Assembly: GCA_963745955.1 (NCBI GenBank)
Contig: CAVUZI010000011.1
Coordinates: 434,001 to 498,000, forward strand
DNA: 64,000 nucleotides
Origin: Bog-756 sp963745955
GTDB taxonomy: Bacteria > Actinomycetota > Acidimicrobiia > Acidimicrobiales > RAAP-2
Direction of reading: 5' to 3'
The position numbers and the translations under genes were made by a program. The notes under the pieces were generated by a model, which was not told the origin of the DNA, searched no databases, and worked only from the letters and a program-made list of their open reading frames with translations. Position 1 is the stretch's first letter. Every line of letters begins with the position of its first letter. Positions 26,265 through 35,100 of this stretch are shown here, in pieces.

Positions 26265-26923
26265 CAGGCCTTTCCTCCCTTGACCAAGGGCGCTTTGATG
26301 GCGTCCCGCAGGACCACGATGCCGCCCCTCGGGCCCGGCACGGCCCCTTTGACCAGGATCAGTTCCCGCTCCGAGTCGGACTGGACGATCTCGAGGTTGA
26401 GAGTGGTGACCTGCTGGCCACCCATCCTCCCCGCCATCCGGGTTCCCTTGAAGACCCGGGACGGGGTGGCGCAGGCGCCGATGGATCCGGGTGAACGATG
26501 CTTCTTGTGGTTGCCGTGCGAGGCACCCTGACCCTTGAAGTTGTGCCGCTTCATCCCACCGGAGAAGCCCTTGCCCTTGGAGACGGCGATGGCGTCCACC
26601 AGCTCGCCGGCCTGAAGGAGATCTGCGGTCAGCTGCTGGCCGACCTCGTACTCGGAGGCGTCGTCCAGTCGAAGCTCGACCAGTTTCCGGCCCGGGTCGA
26701 CGCCGGCCTTGTCGAAATGGCCCTGCTCCGGCTTGGTCAGCGTGGAGCTCCGCCGGTGGCCCCAGGTCACCTGCAGCGCCGCGTACCCCTCACGATCCGG
26801 GGTCTTGACCTGCACAACCCTCATCGGCGCCACGCGCAGCATCGTCACCGGTATCGCCCGGTTCTGATCGTCCCAGATCTGGGTCATCCCAACTTTTTCG
26901 CCCACGATCGCCCTGGTGGCCAC
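26264..26923 (-). CDS. rplC: 50S ribosomal protein L3
   Basis: 219 residues. AIVGEKVGMTQIWDDQNRAIPVTM, KGKGFSGGMKRHNFKGQGASHGNHKKHRSPGSIG and GGQQVTTLNLEIV are standard. I choose the GTG at 26923 because GGAG lies eight bases upstream and the protein then starts VATRAIVGEKVGMT. An ATG at 26962 is a less likely alternative. It is the first gene of the S10 group after a 349-base gap, whereas rpsJ is upstream with tuf. Confidence 0.95.
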   Translation of the reverse strand: MATRAIVGEKVGMTQIWDDQNRAIPVTMLRVAPMRVVQVKTPDREGYAALQVTWGHRRSSTLTKPEQGHFDKAGVDPGRKLVELRLDDASEYEVGQQLTADLLQAGELVDAIAVSKGKGFSGGMKRHNFKGQGASHGNHKKHRSPGSIGACATPSRVFKGTRMAGRMGGQQVTTLNLEIVQSDSERELILVKGAVPGPRGGIVVLRDAIKAPLVKGGKA

Positions 26924-27061
26924 TGGAGCTTCTCCATCTCGACTCTTCGTTCCGATCGACACCGGCCGGCATGGATCGGTTGCTGCACATCAATCGAACT
27001 GCTGTACTCCCTGCTCTGCAGACACCACCGCGGCCTCGATTGGCTTCGGCATGCACGCAGA

Positions 27062-27091
27062 CGCTCCGCTCGGAGGATCCCGAGCGGAGCG
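27062..27091 (-). other. Perfect hairpin in the S10 leader
   Basis: CGCTCCGCTCGG, a six-base loop, then CCGAGCGGAGCG. No U tract follows on the minus strand, so it is not a standard terminator. It may be a control or processing element. Confidence 0.7.
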
Positions 27092-27186
27092 CTCGCCTGG
27101 TTTGGTCCGAGGTCCCCGCCGTCCTACCGCGGGCGCTCGAACACGTCCTTCTCACATGGGTTGACCCGGAATCAGGCCGACTGGTG

Positions 27187-27215
27187 ACTATATACCATCA
27201 CGCCGGCGGTGACAA
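27187..27215 (-). promoter_or_regulatory. Strong promoter upstream of rplC
   Basis: Minus strand TTGTCA (27210-27215), a 17-base spacer, then TATAGT (27187-27192). It is the closest match to a housekeeping sigma consensus in the window and would drive rplC onwards. Confidence 0.7.
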
Positions 27216-27272
27216 CGGGGGTCGGGCGGTCGAGATGCCGTCCCGACAGGAGCGTCTCGTGGACTGGATCCC

Positions 27273-27602
27273 CTAGACGGTCTGGATCTTGATCTCGATG
27301 TCCACACCAGCCGGGAGATCGAGCCTCTGGAGCGAGTCCACCGTCTTCGGGGTGTGCTCCACGATGTCCACCAGGCGCTTGTGGACCCGCATCTCGAAGT
27401 GCTCCCGGCTGTCCTTGTACTTGTGGGGCGACCGGACCACGGTGTACCGGTGCTTCTCGGTGGGCAGCGGCACGGGACCCAGCACCTTGGCCTGGGTCCG
27501 GAGCACGGTCTGGACGATCTTCTCGGTCGACTGATCGAGAATTTCGTGATCGTAGGCCTTCAGGCGGATCCGGATCTTCTGTCGGGGGCCCTCTGCGGCC
27601 AT
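27273..27602 (-). CDS. rpsJ: 30S ribosomal protein S10
   Basis: 109 residues with KIRIRLKAYDHEILDQSTEKIVQT and RSPHKYKDSREHFEMRVHKRLVDI. S10 is also NusE, the NusB partner in antitermination. It follows tuf by 42 bases and is separated from rplC by a promoter, so it seems to belong to the str operon transcript. Confidence 0.97.
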   Translation of the reverse strand: MAAEGPRQKIRIRLKAYDHEILDQSTEKIVQTVLRTQAKVLGPVPLPTEKHRYTVVRSPHKYKDSREHFEMRVHKRLVDIVEHTPKTVDSLQRLDLPAGVDIEIKIQTV

Positions 27603-27644
27603 GGGAACGGTGTCCTCTCGTGGATCGGGGTGGCGACGGCCGGA

Positions 27645-28832
27645 CTAGGCCAGGATCTTCGTGACCCGGCCCGAGGCCACGGTGCGTCCACCCTCACGGA
27701 TGGCGAACCTCAGGCCCTGGTCCATGGCGATCGGCTTGCCCAGCTCGACCGTCATGTCGGTGTTGTCACCGGGCATGACCATCTCGGTGCCCTCGGGCAG
27801 GCTGATGGTGCCGGTCACGTCGGTGGTCCGGAAGTAGAACTGCGGGCGGTAATTGGTGAAGAAGGGCTTGTGGCGACCGCCCTCGTCCTTGTTGAGCACG
27901 TAGACCGTGGCCTCGAACTTGGTGTGGGGGGTGATCGAACCGGGCTTGCACAGCACCTGGCCCCGCTCCACATCCTCCTTCTTCGTCCCCCGCAACAGGG
28001 CGCCGATGTTGTCGCCGGCCCGGCCCTCGTCGAGGAGCTTGCGGAACATCTCGATGCCGGTCACCGTGGTCTTCTGGGTGTCGCGGAGGCCGACGATCTC
28101 GACCTCCTCGCCGACCTTCACCACCCCCTGCTCGACCTTGCCGGTCACCACGGTGCCGCGTCCGGTGATCGACATGACGTCCTCCACCGACATGAGGAAG
28201 GGCTTCTCCACGTCACGCTGCGGCTCGGGGATGTAGGTGTCGACCGCCTCCATCAGCTCGAGGATCTTGGGCGTCCACTCGGGATCACCCTCGAGCGCCT
28301 TCAGGGCGCTGACCCTGATGATGGGGGTGTCGTCACCGGGGAACTCGTACTCGTTCAGCAGCTCACGGACCTCGAGCTCGACCAGGTCCAGCAGCTCCTC
28401 GTCGTCCACGGTGTCGGCCTTGTTGAGGGCGACCACGATGTAGGGCACGCCCACCTGGCGGGCCAGCAGCACGTGCTCACGGGTCTGAGGCATCGGCCCG
28501 TCGGCGGCCGAGACCACCAGGATGGCCCCGTCCACCTGGGCGGCACCGGTGATCATGTTCTTGATGTAGTCGGCGTGGCCGGGCATGTCGACGTGGGCGT
28601 AGTGACGGTTGGGGGTCTCGTACTCCACGTGTGCGATCTGGATGGTGATCCCGCGCTGCTTCTCCTCCGGCGCCTTGTCGATCTGATCGAATGGCGTGAA
28701 CGACGTGGTCGGGTCGGACTCGGACAGCACCTTGGTGATGGCCGCGGTGAGCGTGGTCTTACCGTGGTCGATGTGTCCCATCGTTCCCACATTGACGTGG
28801 GGCTTCGTGCGCTCGAACTTCTGCTTGGCCAT
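27645..28832 (-). CDS. tuf: Elongation factor Tu
   Basis: 395 residues. P-loop GHIDHGKTT (about 19-27), DMPGHADY, NKAD (usual NKCD) and SAL specify the GTPase; GRGTVVTGKVEQG starts domain 2. It carries aminoacyl-tRNA to the A site. The ATG at 28832 (MAKQKFERTKPHVNVG) fits the family. A 183-base gap to fusA has no gene; I saw no clear promoter in it. Confidence 0.98.
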   Translation of the reverse strand: MAKQKFERTKPHVNVGTMGHIDHGKTTLTAAITKVLSESDPTTSFTPFDQIDKAPEEKQRGITIQIAHVEYETPNRHYAHVDMPGHADYIKNMITGAAQVDGAILVVSAADGPMPQTREHVLLARQVGVPYIVVALNKADTVDDEELLDLVELEVRELLNEYEFPGDDTPIIRVSALKALEGDPEWTPKILELMEAVDTYIPEPQRDVEKPFLMSVEDVMSITGRGTVVTGKVEQGVVKVGEEVEIVGLRDTQKTTVTGIEMFRKLLDEGRAGDNIGALLRGTKKEDVERGQVLCKPGSITPHTKFEATVYVLNKDEGGRHKPFFTNYRPQFYFRTTDVTGTISLPEGTEMVMPGDNTDMTVELGKPIAMDQGLRFAIREGGRTVASGRVTKILA

Positions 28833-29015
28833 GGCTGGGGTAATGCTCCCTGATCTCGGACGGTACCCCCTCGGGCCCGCCACGACGCAGGCGGATGCCT
28901 GTCGTCATTCCTCGTGTAACGGTGATGATGCGCTTACTTGTCGTGAGTACTGAATGGGTGTGGCTGGGTACATCTGCGGCTGCGACCTGGGGTGATTCCC
29001 CGGTCGAATGCCGCC

Positions 29016-31109
29016 CTACTCTCCGCGCGCCTTGGCGATGATCTCCTTGGCGATCGACTCAGGGACCTCGTTGTACGCATGGAACTGCATCGAGTACGTC
29101 GCCCGGCCCTGAGTGCGCGAGCGCAGGTCGGTAGCGTAGCCGAACATGTCGCTCAGCGGTACCTGTGCCCGGACGATATGGCTGTTGCCCCGCTGCTCCA
29201 TGCCCTCGACCTTGCCCCGCCGGGCGGAGAGGTCGCCGATCACGTCGCCCATGTAGTCCTCCGGGGTGGTCACCTCGACGGCCATCACCGGTTCGAGCAG
29301 GACGGGGTCGGCCAGGTTGGCGGCCTTCTTGATGGCCATCGACCCGGCGATCTTGAAGGCCATCTCCGAGGAGTCGACGTCGTGGTACGAGCCGTAGGTC
29401 AGGGTCACCTTGACGTCCACGGTCGGATACCCGGCCAGCACCCCGGCGGTCAGTGCCTCACGCATGCCCTGGTCCACCGAGGGGATGTACTCCTTCGGGA
29501 TGACCCCGCCGGTGATCTTGTCCTCGAATTCGTACCCCTTGCCGGGATTGGGCTCGACGGTGATCACCACGTGGCCGTACTGGCCCTTCCCGCCGGTCTG
29601 GCGCACATGGCGGTACTCGACCTTCTCGACCTTCTTGCGGATCGTCTCGCGGTAGGCCACCTGGGGCTTGCCCACGTTGGCGTCGACGTTGAACTCCCGC
29701 ATCATCCGGTCCACCAGCACCTCGAGATGGAGTTCGCCCATCCCCGAGATGACGGTCTGGCCGGTCTCCTCGTCCGACTGGACCCGGAAGGTCGGATCCT
29801 CCTCGGACAGCGAGAACAGGGCCCTCGACAGCTTGTCCTGGTCAGCCTTGGTCTTCGGCTCGACGGCCACGTGGATCACCGGCTCGGGGAAGGTGAGGGA
29901 CTCGAGCACGACCTGATTGTCGGGATCGCACAGGGTGTCCCCGGTGGTGGTCTGCTTGAGCCCCACCGCGGCGATGATGTCGCCGGCGTAGGTGACGTCG
30001 AGGTCCTCCCGGGAGTTGGCATGCATCTGCAGGATGCGGCCGATCCGCTCCTTGCGGTCCTTGGTGGAGTTGAGCACGCCCGAGCCCTTGGTCAGGGTCC
30101 CGGAGTACACCCGCAGGTAGGTGAGCTTCCCCACGAAGGGGTCGGTCATGACCTTGAAGGCCAGGGCGGCGAACGGGGCGGTGTCGTCGGGCGGGCGCTC
30201 GACGGTGACCCCTTCCTTGCGGGGGACGGTACCCATGGTCGGCGGGATGTCCAGCGGGCTCGGCAGGTAGTCGACCACCGCGTCCAGCATGGGCTGGACG
30301 CCCTTGTTCTTGAAGGCGGAGCCGCACAGGACGGGGACGGCATGGCTCCCCAGGGTGACGGTGCGGATGGCCCGCTGGAGGTCCGCAGGGGTGATCTCCT
30401 CGTCCCCCAGGTACTTCTCCATGATGGTGTCGTCGTGGTTGGAGACCACGTCTATGAGCTGGTGGAGGGCCTCCTCGGCCTTCGCCTTGAGCTCGACGGG
30501 GATCTCCTCTTCCGCCCACTCCTCGCCCATCCCGTCGTCCCACACCAGGGCCCGCATGTGCACCAGGTCGACCACGCCCCGGAAGTCCCCCTCGGAGCCG
30601 ATGGGCAACTGGATGACGGCCACGGTGGCGTCCAGCCGGTCCTTGATCATCTCGACGCACCGGTCGAAGTCGGCCCCGGTCCGGTCCATCTTGTTGATGA
30701 AGCACATCCGGGGGACCGCATACTTGTCGGCCTGCCGCCACACCGTCTCGGTCTGGGGCTCGACCCCGGCCACCGCGTCGAACACGGCCACGGCACCGTC
30801 GAGCACCCGCAGGGAGCGCTCGACCTCGACGGTGAAGTCGACGTGGCCGGGGGTGTCGATGATGTTGATGACCGTGTCCCGCCACATGCAGGTGGTGGCG
30901 GCCGAGGTGATGGTGATGCCCCGCTCCTGCTCCTGGACCATCCAGTCCATGGTGGCCGTGCCCGCGTGGACTTCGCCGATCTTGTAGTTCTTGCCCGTGT
31001 AGTAGAGGATCCGCTCGGTGGTCGTGGTCTTGCCCGCGTCGATATGGGCCATGATCCCGATGTTGCGGGTCTTGGCCAGAGGATGGTGGCGGGTGGTTGC
31101 TTCAGCCAT
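29016..31109 (-). CDS. fusA: Elongation factor G
   Basis: 697 residues, intact. The P-loop is AHIDAGKTTTTERIL (about 20-34), switch II DTPGHVDFT and NKMDRTGADF. Domains II to V follow to the end RGKVEGMEQRGNSHIVRAQVPLSDMFGYATDLRS. It drives translocation with GTP. It lies between rpsG and tuf, the standard str order. Confidence 0.98.
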   Translation of the reverse strand: MAEATTRHHPLAKTRNIGIMAHIDAGKTTTTERILYYTGKNYKIGEVHAGTATMDWMVQEQERGITITSAATTCMWRDTVINIIDTPGHVDFTVEVERSLRVLDGAVAVFDAVAGVEPQTETVWRQADKYAVPRMCFINKMDRTGADFDRCVEMIKDRLDATVAVIQLPIGSEGDFRGVVDLVHMRALVWDDGMGEEWAEEEIPVELKAKAEEALHQLIDVVSNHDDTIMEKYLGDEEITPADLQRAIRTVTLGSHAVPVLCGSAFKNKGVQPMLDAVVDYLPSPLDIPPTMGTVPRKEGVTVERPPDDTAPFAALAFKVMTDPFVGKLTYLRVYSGTLTKGSGVLNSTKDRKERIGRILQMHANSREDLDVTYAGDIIAAVGLKQTTTGDTLCDPDNQVVLESLTFPEPVIHVAVEPKTKADQDKLSRALFSLSEEDPTFRVQSDEETGQTVISGMGELHLEVLVDRMMREFNVDANVGKPQVAYRETIRKKVEKVEYRHVRQTGGKGQYGHVVITVEPNPGKGYEFEDKITGGVIPKEYIPSVDQGMREALTAGVLAGYPTVDVKVTLTYGSYHDVDSSEMAFKIAGSMAIKKAANLADPVLLEPVMAVEVTTPEDYMGDVIGDLSARRGKVEGMEQRGNSHIVRAQVPLSDMFGYATDLRSRTQGRATYSMQFHAYNEVPESIAKEIIAKARGE

Positions 31110-31180
31110 GATTGATCAGCTCTCGGGTAGTACTTGTCGGTCGTGCCCGCTGCCGGAGCGGGGGGCCCGTGGGCCCTTCC

Positions 31181-31651
31181 CTACCAGCGGTAGTGGGCGA
31201 AGGCCTTGTTTGACTCGGCCATCTTGTGCAGGTCTTCGCGGCGCTTTGCCGCGGCTCCGATGCCGTTGGCCGCGTCGCGGATCTCGTTGGACAGGCGCTC
31301 GGCCATGGTCTTCTCGCGACGCTGCTGGGAATATCCGACCAGCCAACGGATGGACAGCGTCGTGGCCCGACGGGGCCGGACCTCGACGGGCACCTGGTAG
31401 GTGGCGCCACCGACCCGACGGCTGCGGACCTCGAGCTCGGGACGGGTGTTCTCCACCGCCTTCTTCAAGACGGCCACCGGGTCGTTCCCCGACTTCTCCG
31501 CCACGTCGGACAGGGCGTCGTAGACGATGCGCTCGGCCAGGGTGCGCTTCCCCCGGCTCAGCACACGGTTGACCACCTGGGTGACCAGCACCGAGTGGTA
31601 GACGGGATCCGGCATGAGCTCACGGCGGACGGCAGGACCTTTGCGGGGCAC
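31181..31651 (-). CDS. rpsG: 30S ribosomal protein S7
   Basis: 156 residues from VPRKGPAVRRELMPDPVYHS, with RVLSRGKRTLAERIVYDAL and GGATYQVPVEVRPRRATTLSIRW. The GTG at 31651 gives the family N-terminus and follows the rpsL stop by one base. S7 nucleates the 30S head and represses the str operon in E. coli. Confidence 0.96.
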   Translation of the reverse strand: MPRKGPAVRRELMPDPVYHSVLVTQVVNRVLSRGKRTLAERIVYDALSDVAEKSGNDPVAVLKKAVENTRPELEVRSRRVGGATYQVPVEVRPRRATTLSIRWLVGYSQQRREKTMAERLSNEIRDAANGIGAAAKRREDLHKMAESNKAFAHYRW

Positions 31652-31652
31652 C

Positions 31653-32024
31653 TCAGGACTCCTTCTTGGCGCCGTAGCGGCTGCGCGCCTGATTCCGCTC
31701 ACGCACACCCGACGCATCGAGCGTGCCCCGGATGACCTTGTACCGGACTCCGGGCAGGTCCTTCACCCGGCCACCGCGGACCAGCACGATGGAGTGCTCT
31801 TGAAGGTTGTGACCCTCGCCCGGGATGTAGGCGGTCACCTCGAGACCGCTGGTCAGGCGGACCCGGGCCACCTTGCGCAGCGCCGAGTTCGGCTTCTTCG
31901 GGGTATGGGTGTAGACGCGGGTGCACACGCCCCGTCGCTGGGGTGCACCCCGGAGGGCCGGGGTCTTCGACTTGGTCGGCTTGGTAGCCCGGCCTTTGCG
32001 GACGAGCTGGGAGATCGTGGGCAC
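31653..32024 (-). CDS. rpsL: 30S ribosomal protein S12
   Basis: 123 residues: MPTISQLVRKGR, THTPKKPNSALRKVARVRL and GRVKDLPGVRYKVIRG. Both lysines that change in streptomycin-resistant mutants (in TPKKPNS and GRVKDLPG) are present, so the wild-type, sensitive form is expected. The GTG at 32024 is the start. Confidence 0.97.
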   Translation of the reverse strand: MPTISQLVRKGRATKPTKSKTPALRGAPQRRGVCTRVYTHTPKKPNSALRKVARVRLTSGLEVTAYIPGEGHNLQEHSIVLVRGGRVKDLPGVRYKVIRGTLDASGVRERNQARSRYGAKKES

Positions 32025-32137
32025 GCGTTACCTCTACGTTGTGGACTGCGGGGATGCTTCAGGACTTCATCAGGCGTTACTTCAGCTGGCTGCGGGCGGG
32101 CAGGGACTACCGTTCGGCGCGCAGCCGCAAAGAACTA

Positions 32138-32166
32138 ATGCTACGGCATCCCTGCCTGCCGGGCAA
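32138..32166 (-). promoter_or_regulatory. Promoter for the str operon (rpsL-rpsG-fusA-tuf)
   Basis: Minus strand TTGCCC (32161-32166), a 17-base spacer, then TAGCAT (32138-32143). It lies just beyond the end of rpoC and leaves a leader of about 105 bases before rpsL. Confidence 0.6.
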
Positions 32167-32187
32167 GCGCGGGACGACCCAGCCAGC

Positions 32188-35100
32188 CTACCCGGACGGC
32201 GACGGGGACGGCCCGGCCCCTCGGGCCGGCTCGGGCCCCCGTCTCGTCAGGCTCCGGCTTCCAAGGGACCGTCCGAGACGGCCGGCCCACCGATCCCGCC
32301 CGAATTCCGATGACTCGGCGGCGGGCTCATCCGATGCCGGTACCGCGCCCAGCCAGCTGGCATCGATCTCCGAGCTGAAGCTCCCGAGGGAAGCGTCGCC
32401 ACCGGTGTCCCGCAGCCAGGCGGCCAGGTCCTCGGTGCCGGCGTCGCCTTCCGATCCGAGCGCCCAGAAGGGCATGGCCTCGGCGCCGGGCATCTCCAGC
32501 TTGATGTCGCGGTACCGCTCCATGCCGGAGCCGGCGGGGATGAGCTTGCCGATGATGATGTTCTCCTTGAGACCGAACAGCTGGTCCGACTTGCCCTCGA
32601 TGGCGGCCTCGGTCAGCACACGGGTGGTCTCCTGGAACGATGCCGCCGACAGCCAGCTCTCGGTGGCCAGCGACGCCTTGGTGATCCCCATCAGCTCGGG
32701 CCGGCCCTCGGCAGGACGCTTGCCGTCCTGGACCAACTGCCGGTTGACCTCGGCATACGAACGGCTGTCGACCCGCTCGCCGGGGAGGAAGGAGGCATCG
32801 CCGGGCTCGGCCACCAGCACCCGGCGGAGCATCTGGCGCACGATCAACTCGATGTGCTTGTCGTGGATCGAAACACCCTGGTCGCGGTAGACCTTCTGGA
32901 CCTCTTCGACCAGGTACTGCTGTGTCTCGCGGATGCCCTTGACCTCGAGGAGCTCCTTCGGGTCCTTCGGGCCCTCGACCAGTGCGTCACCGGCGCCGAC
33001 CTCCTGGCCGTCGACCACCTCGAGGTGGGCCCGCTGGGCCACCAGCATGGTGTGCTCCTCGCCGTCGTCGGCCACCACCGTGATGTGGCGACCCGACTCG
33101 TCCTCGTCGACCCTGACCACACCGGAATGCCGGGCCAGGACCGCGGCACCCTTCGGCGTGCGGGCTTCGAAGAGCTCGACGACGCGGGGGAGGCCGTGGG
33201 TGATGTCCTCACCGACGATGCCGCCGGTGTGGAAGGTCCGCATGGTCAGCTGGGTCCCGGGCTCACCGATGGACTGGGCGGCGATGACGCCGACCGCCTC
33301 GCCGAGCTCGATCATCTCGCCGGTGGCCAGGGACTGGCCGTAGCAGGCGGCGCAGATACCCTGCTCGGCCTCGCAGGTCAGCACCGACCGGGTCCGGATC
33401 CTGTCGACGGCCGGATCGTCACGGAGCCGATTGACGATCTCCTCGGTGAGGACCGTGCCGGCCTCGATCTTCGACTTGTCCGACAGGGTGACCGCCTCGG
33501 CGCTGATCCGGCCGTTGACCCTCGTCTCGAGGTACGAACGGGTGCCGGCGCCGTCGGGCACGATGCCTTCGATCCAGATCCCACGGACCGAGCCGCAGTC
33601 GTCCTCGCGGACGATGAGCTCCTGGGCCACGTCGACCAGGCGACGGGTGAGGTAGCCGGAGTCGGCGGTGCGCAGGGCGGTATCGGCCAGGCCCTTGCGG
33701 GCGCCGTGGGTCGAGATGAAGTACTCGAGCACCGAGAGACCCTCGCGGAACGAGGACTTGATCGGCCTCGGGATCATCTCACCCCGCGGATTGGAGACCA
33801 GGCCCTTCATGCCGGCGATCTGACGGATCTGCTGGCTGTTCCCACGGGCGCCGGAGTCGACCATCATGTCGAGCGGGTTGAAGGCGATGGTGGACAGCGA
33901 CTTCTCCATGGCCTTTCCGACCTCGGAGTTGGCCGATGTCCAGATTTCGATCTCCTTCTGCCGCCGCTCGTCGTCGGTGATGATCCCGCGCTTGAACTGA
34001 GCTTCGGCCTTCTCCGCTTCCTTTTCGTAGCGGTCGAGGATGAGCTGCTTGTCCGGAGGGGTCCGCACGTCGTTGATGGAGATGGTCAGACCCGACTGGG
34101 CCGCGTAGCGGAAGCCGAGTGCCTTGATCCGGTCGAGGCTGGCCGCCACCTCCCGCTTGGGGAAGTTGGCCGCCACCTCCTCCACGATGGACCCGATGGC
34201 GGTGTTGCGCTTCCCGACGATGTCGTTGATGTAGCGGTAGCCGTCGGGCAGGGCGGTGTTGAAGAACAGGCGACCGGCGGTGGTCTCGAGCTCCATCCGC
34301 TCGTCTTCGGCCATCCCCACCAGGTTGCCCTCGGCGTCCAGCTCCGCTCCCTTGGCCAGGGCGACCGACTGGGCCAGGTGCGAACCGGCCTCGGGCCGGA
34401 TGACGATCTTGGCCTGGAGGTCGATGTCCCCGGCGTCGAAGGCCGTTTCGACCTCGTAGGCATGACGGAACACGCGGCCCTCGCCCTTGGCCCCGTCGAC
34501 GGGGAGGGTGAGGTAGTAGATGCCGAAGACCATGTCCTGGGTGGGCACGGTGATCGGGCGTCCGGTGGCCGGCGACAGGATGTTGTTGGCCGACAGCATC
34601 AGCACCCGGGCCTCGGCCTGGGCCTCGGCTGACAGGGGCAGGTGCACGGCCATCTGGTCACCGTCGAAGTCGGCGTTGAACGCGGTGCACACCAGCGGGT
34701 GGACCTGGATGGCCTTGCCCTCGACGAGCACCGGCTCGAATGCCTGGATCCCCAGGCGGTGCAAGGTCGGCGCCCGGTTCAACAGCACCGGGTGCTCCTT
34801 GATCACACCTTCGAGCACGTCCCACACCTGCGGACGGCGGCGCTCGACCATGCGCTTGGCCGACTTGATGTTCTGGGCGTACTCGGCGTCCACCAGCCGC
34901 TTCATGACGAAGGGCTTGAACAGCTCGAGCGCCATCAGCTTGGGGAGCCCGCACTGGTGGAGCTGGAGGGTCGGACCGATCACGATGACCGATCGACCCG
35001 AGTAGTCGACGCGCTTGCCCAGAAGGTTCTGGCGGAACCGCCCCTGCTTCCCCTTCAGCATGTCCGACAGGCTCTTCAGGGGCCGGTTGCCGGGCCCGGT

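Larger units (their letters stand above)
26924..27272 (-). promoter_or_regulatory. rpsJ-rplC gap: promoter and structured leader of the S10 operon
   Basis: This 349-base gap has no convincing gene. It holds a near-consensus promoter (27187-27215) and, about 90-120 bases downstream of its likely start point, a perfect 12-base-pair hairpin (27062-27091). The leader to rplC is roughly 255 bases long. Long leaders before rplC often carry autogenous control, but I recognise no known motif here. Short open frames in the gap look random. Confidence 0.6.

Noticed and set aside
26790..27187. Small open frames in the rpsJ-rplC gap as a possible leader peptide
   Set aside because: They lack ribosome binding sites, overlap the promoter or hairpin, and have shadow-like composition.
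28992..31115. A 707-codon open frame on the plus strand opposite fusA
   Set aside because: Antisense shadow of an intact, fully conserved EF-G gene. There is no separate start signal.
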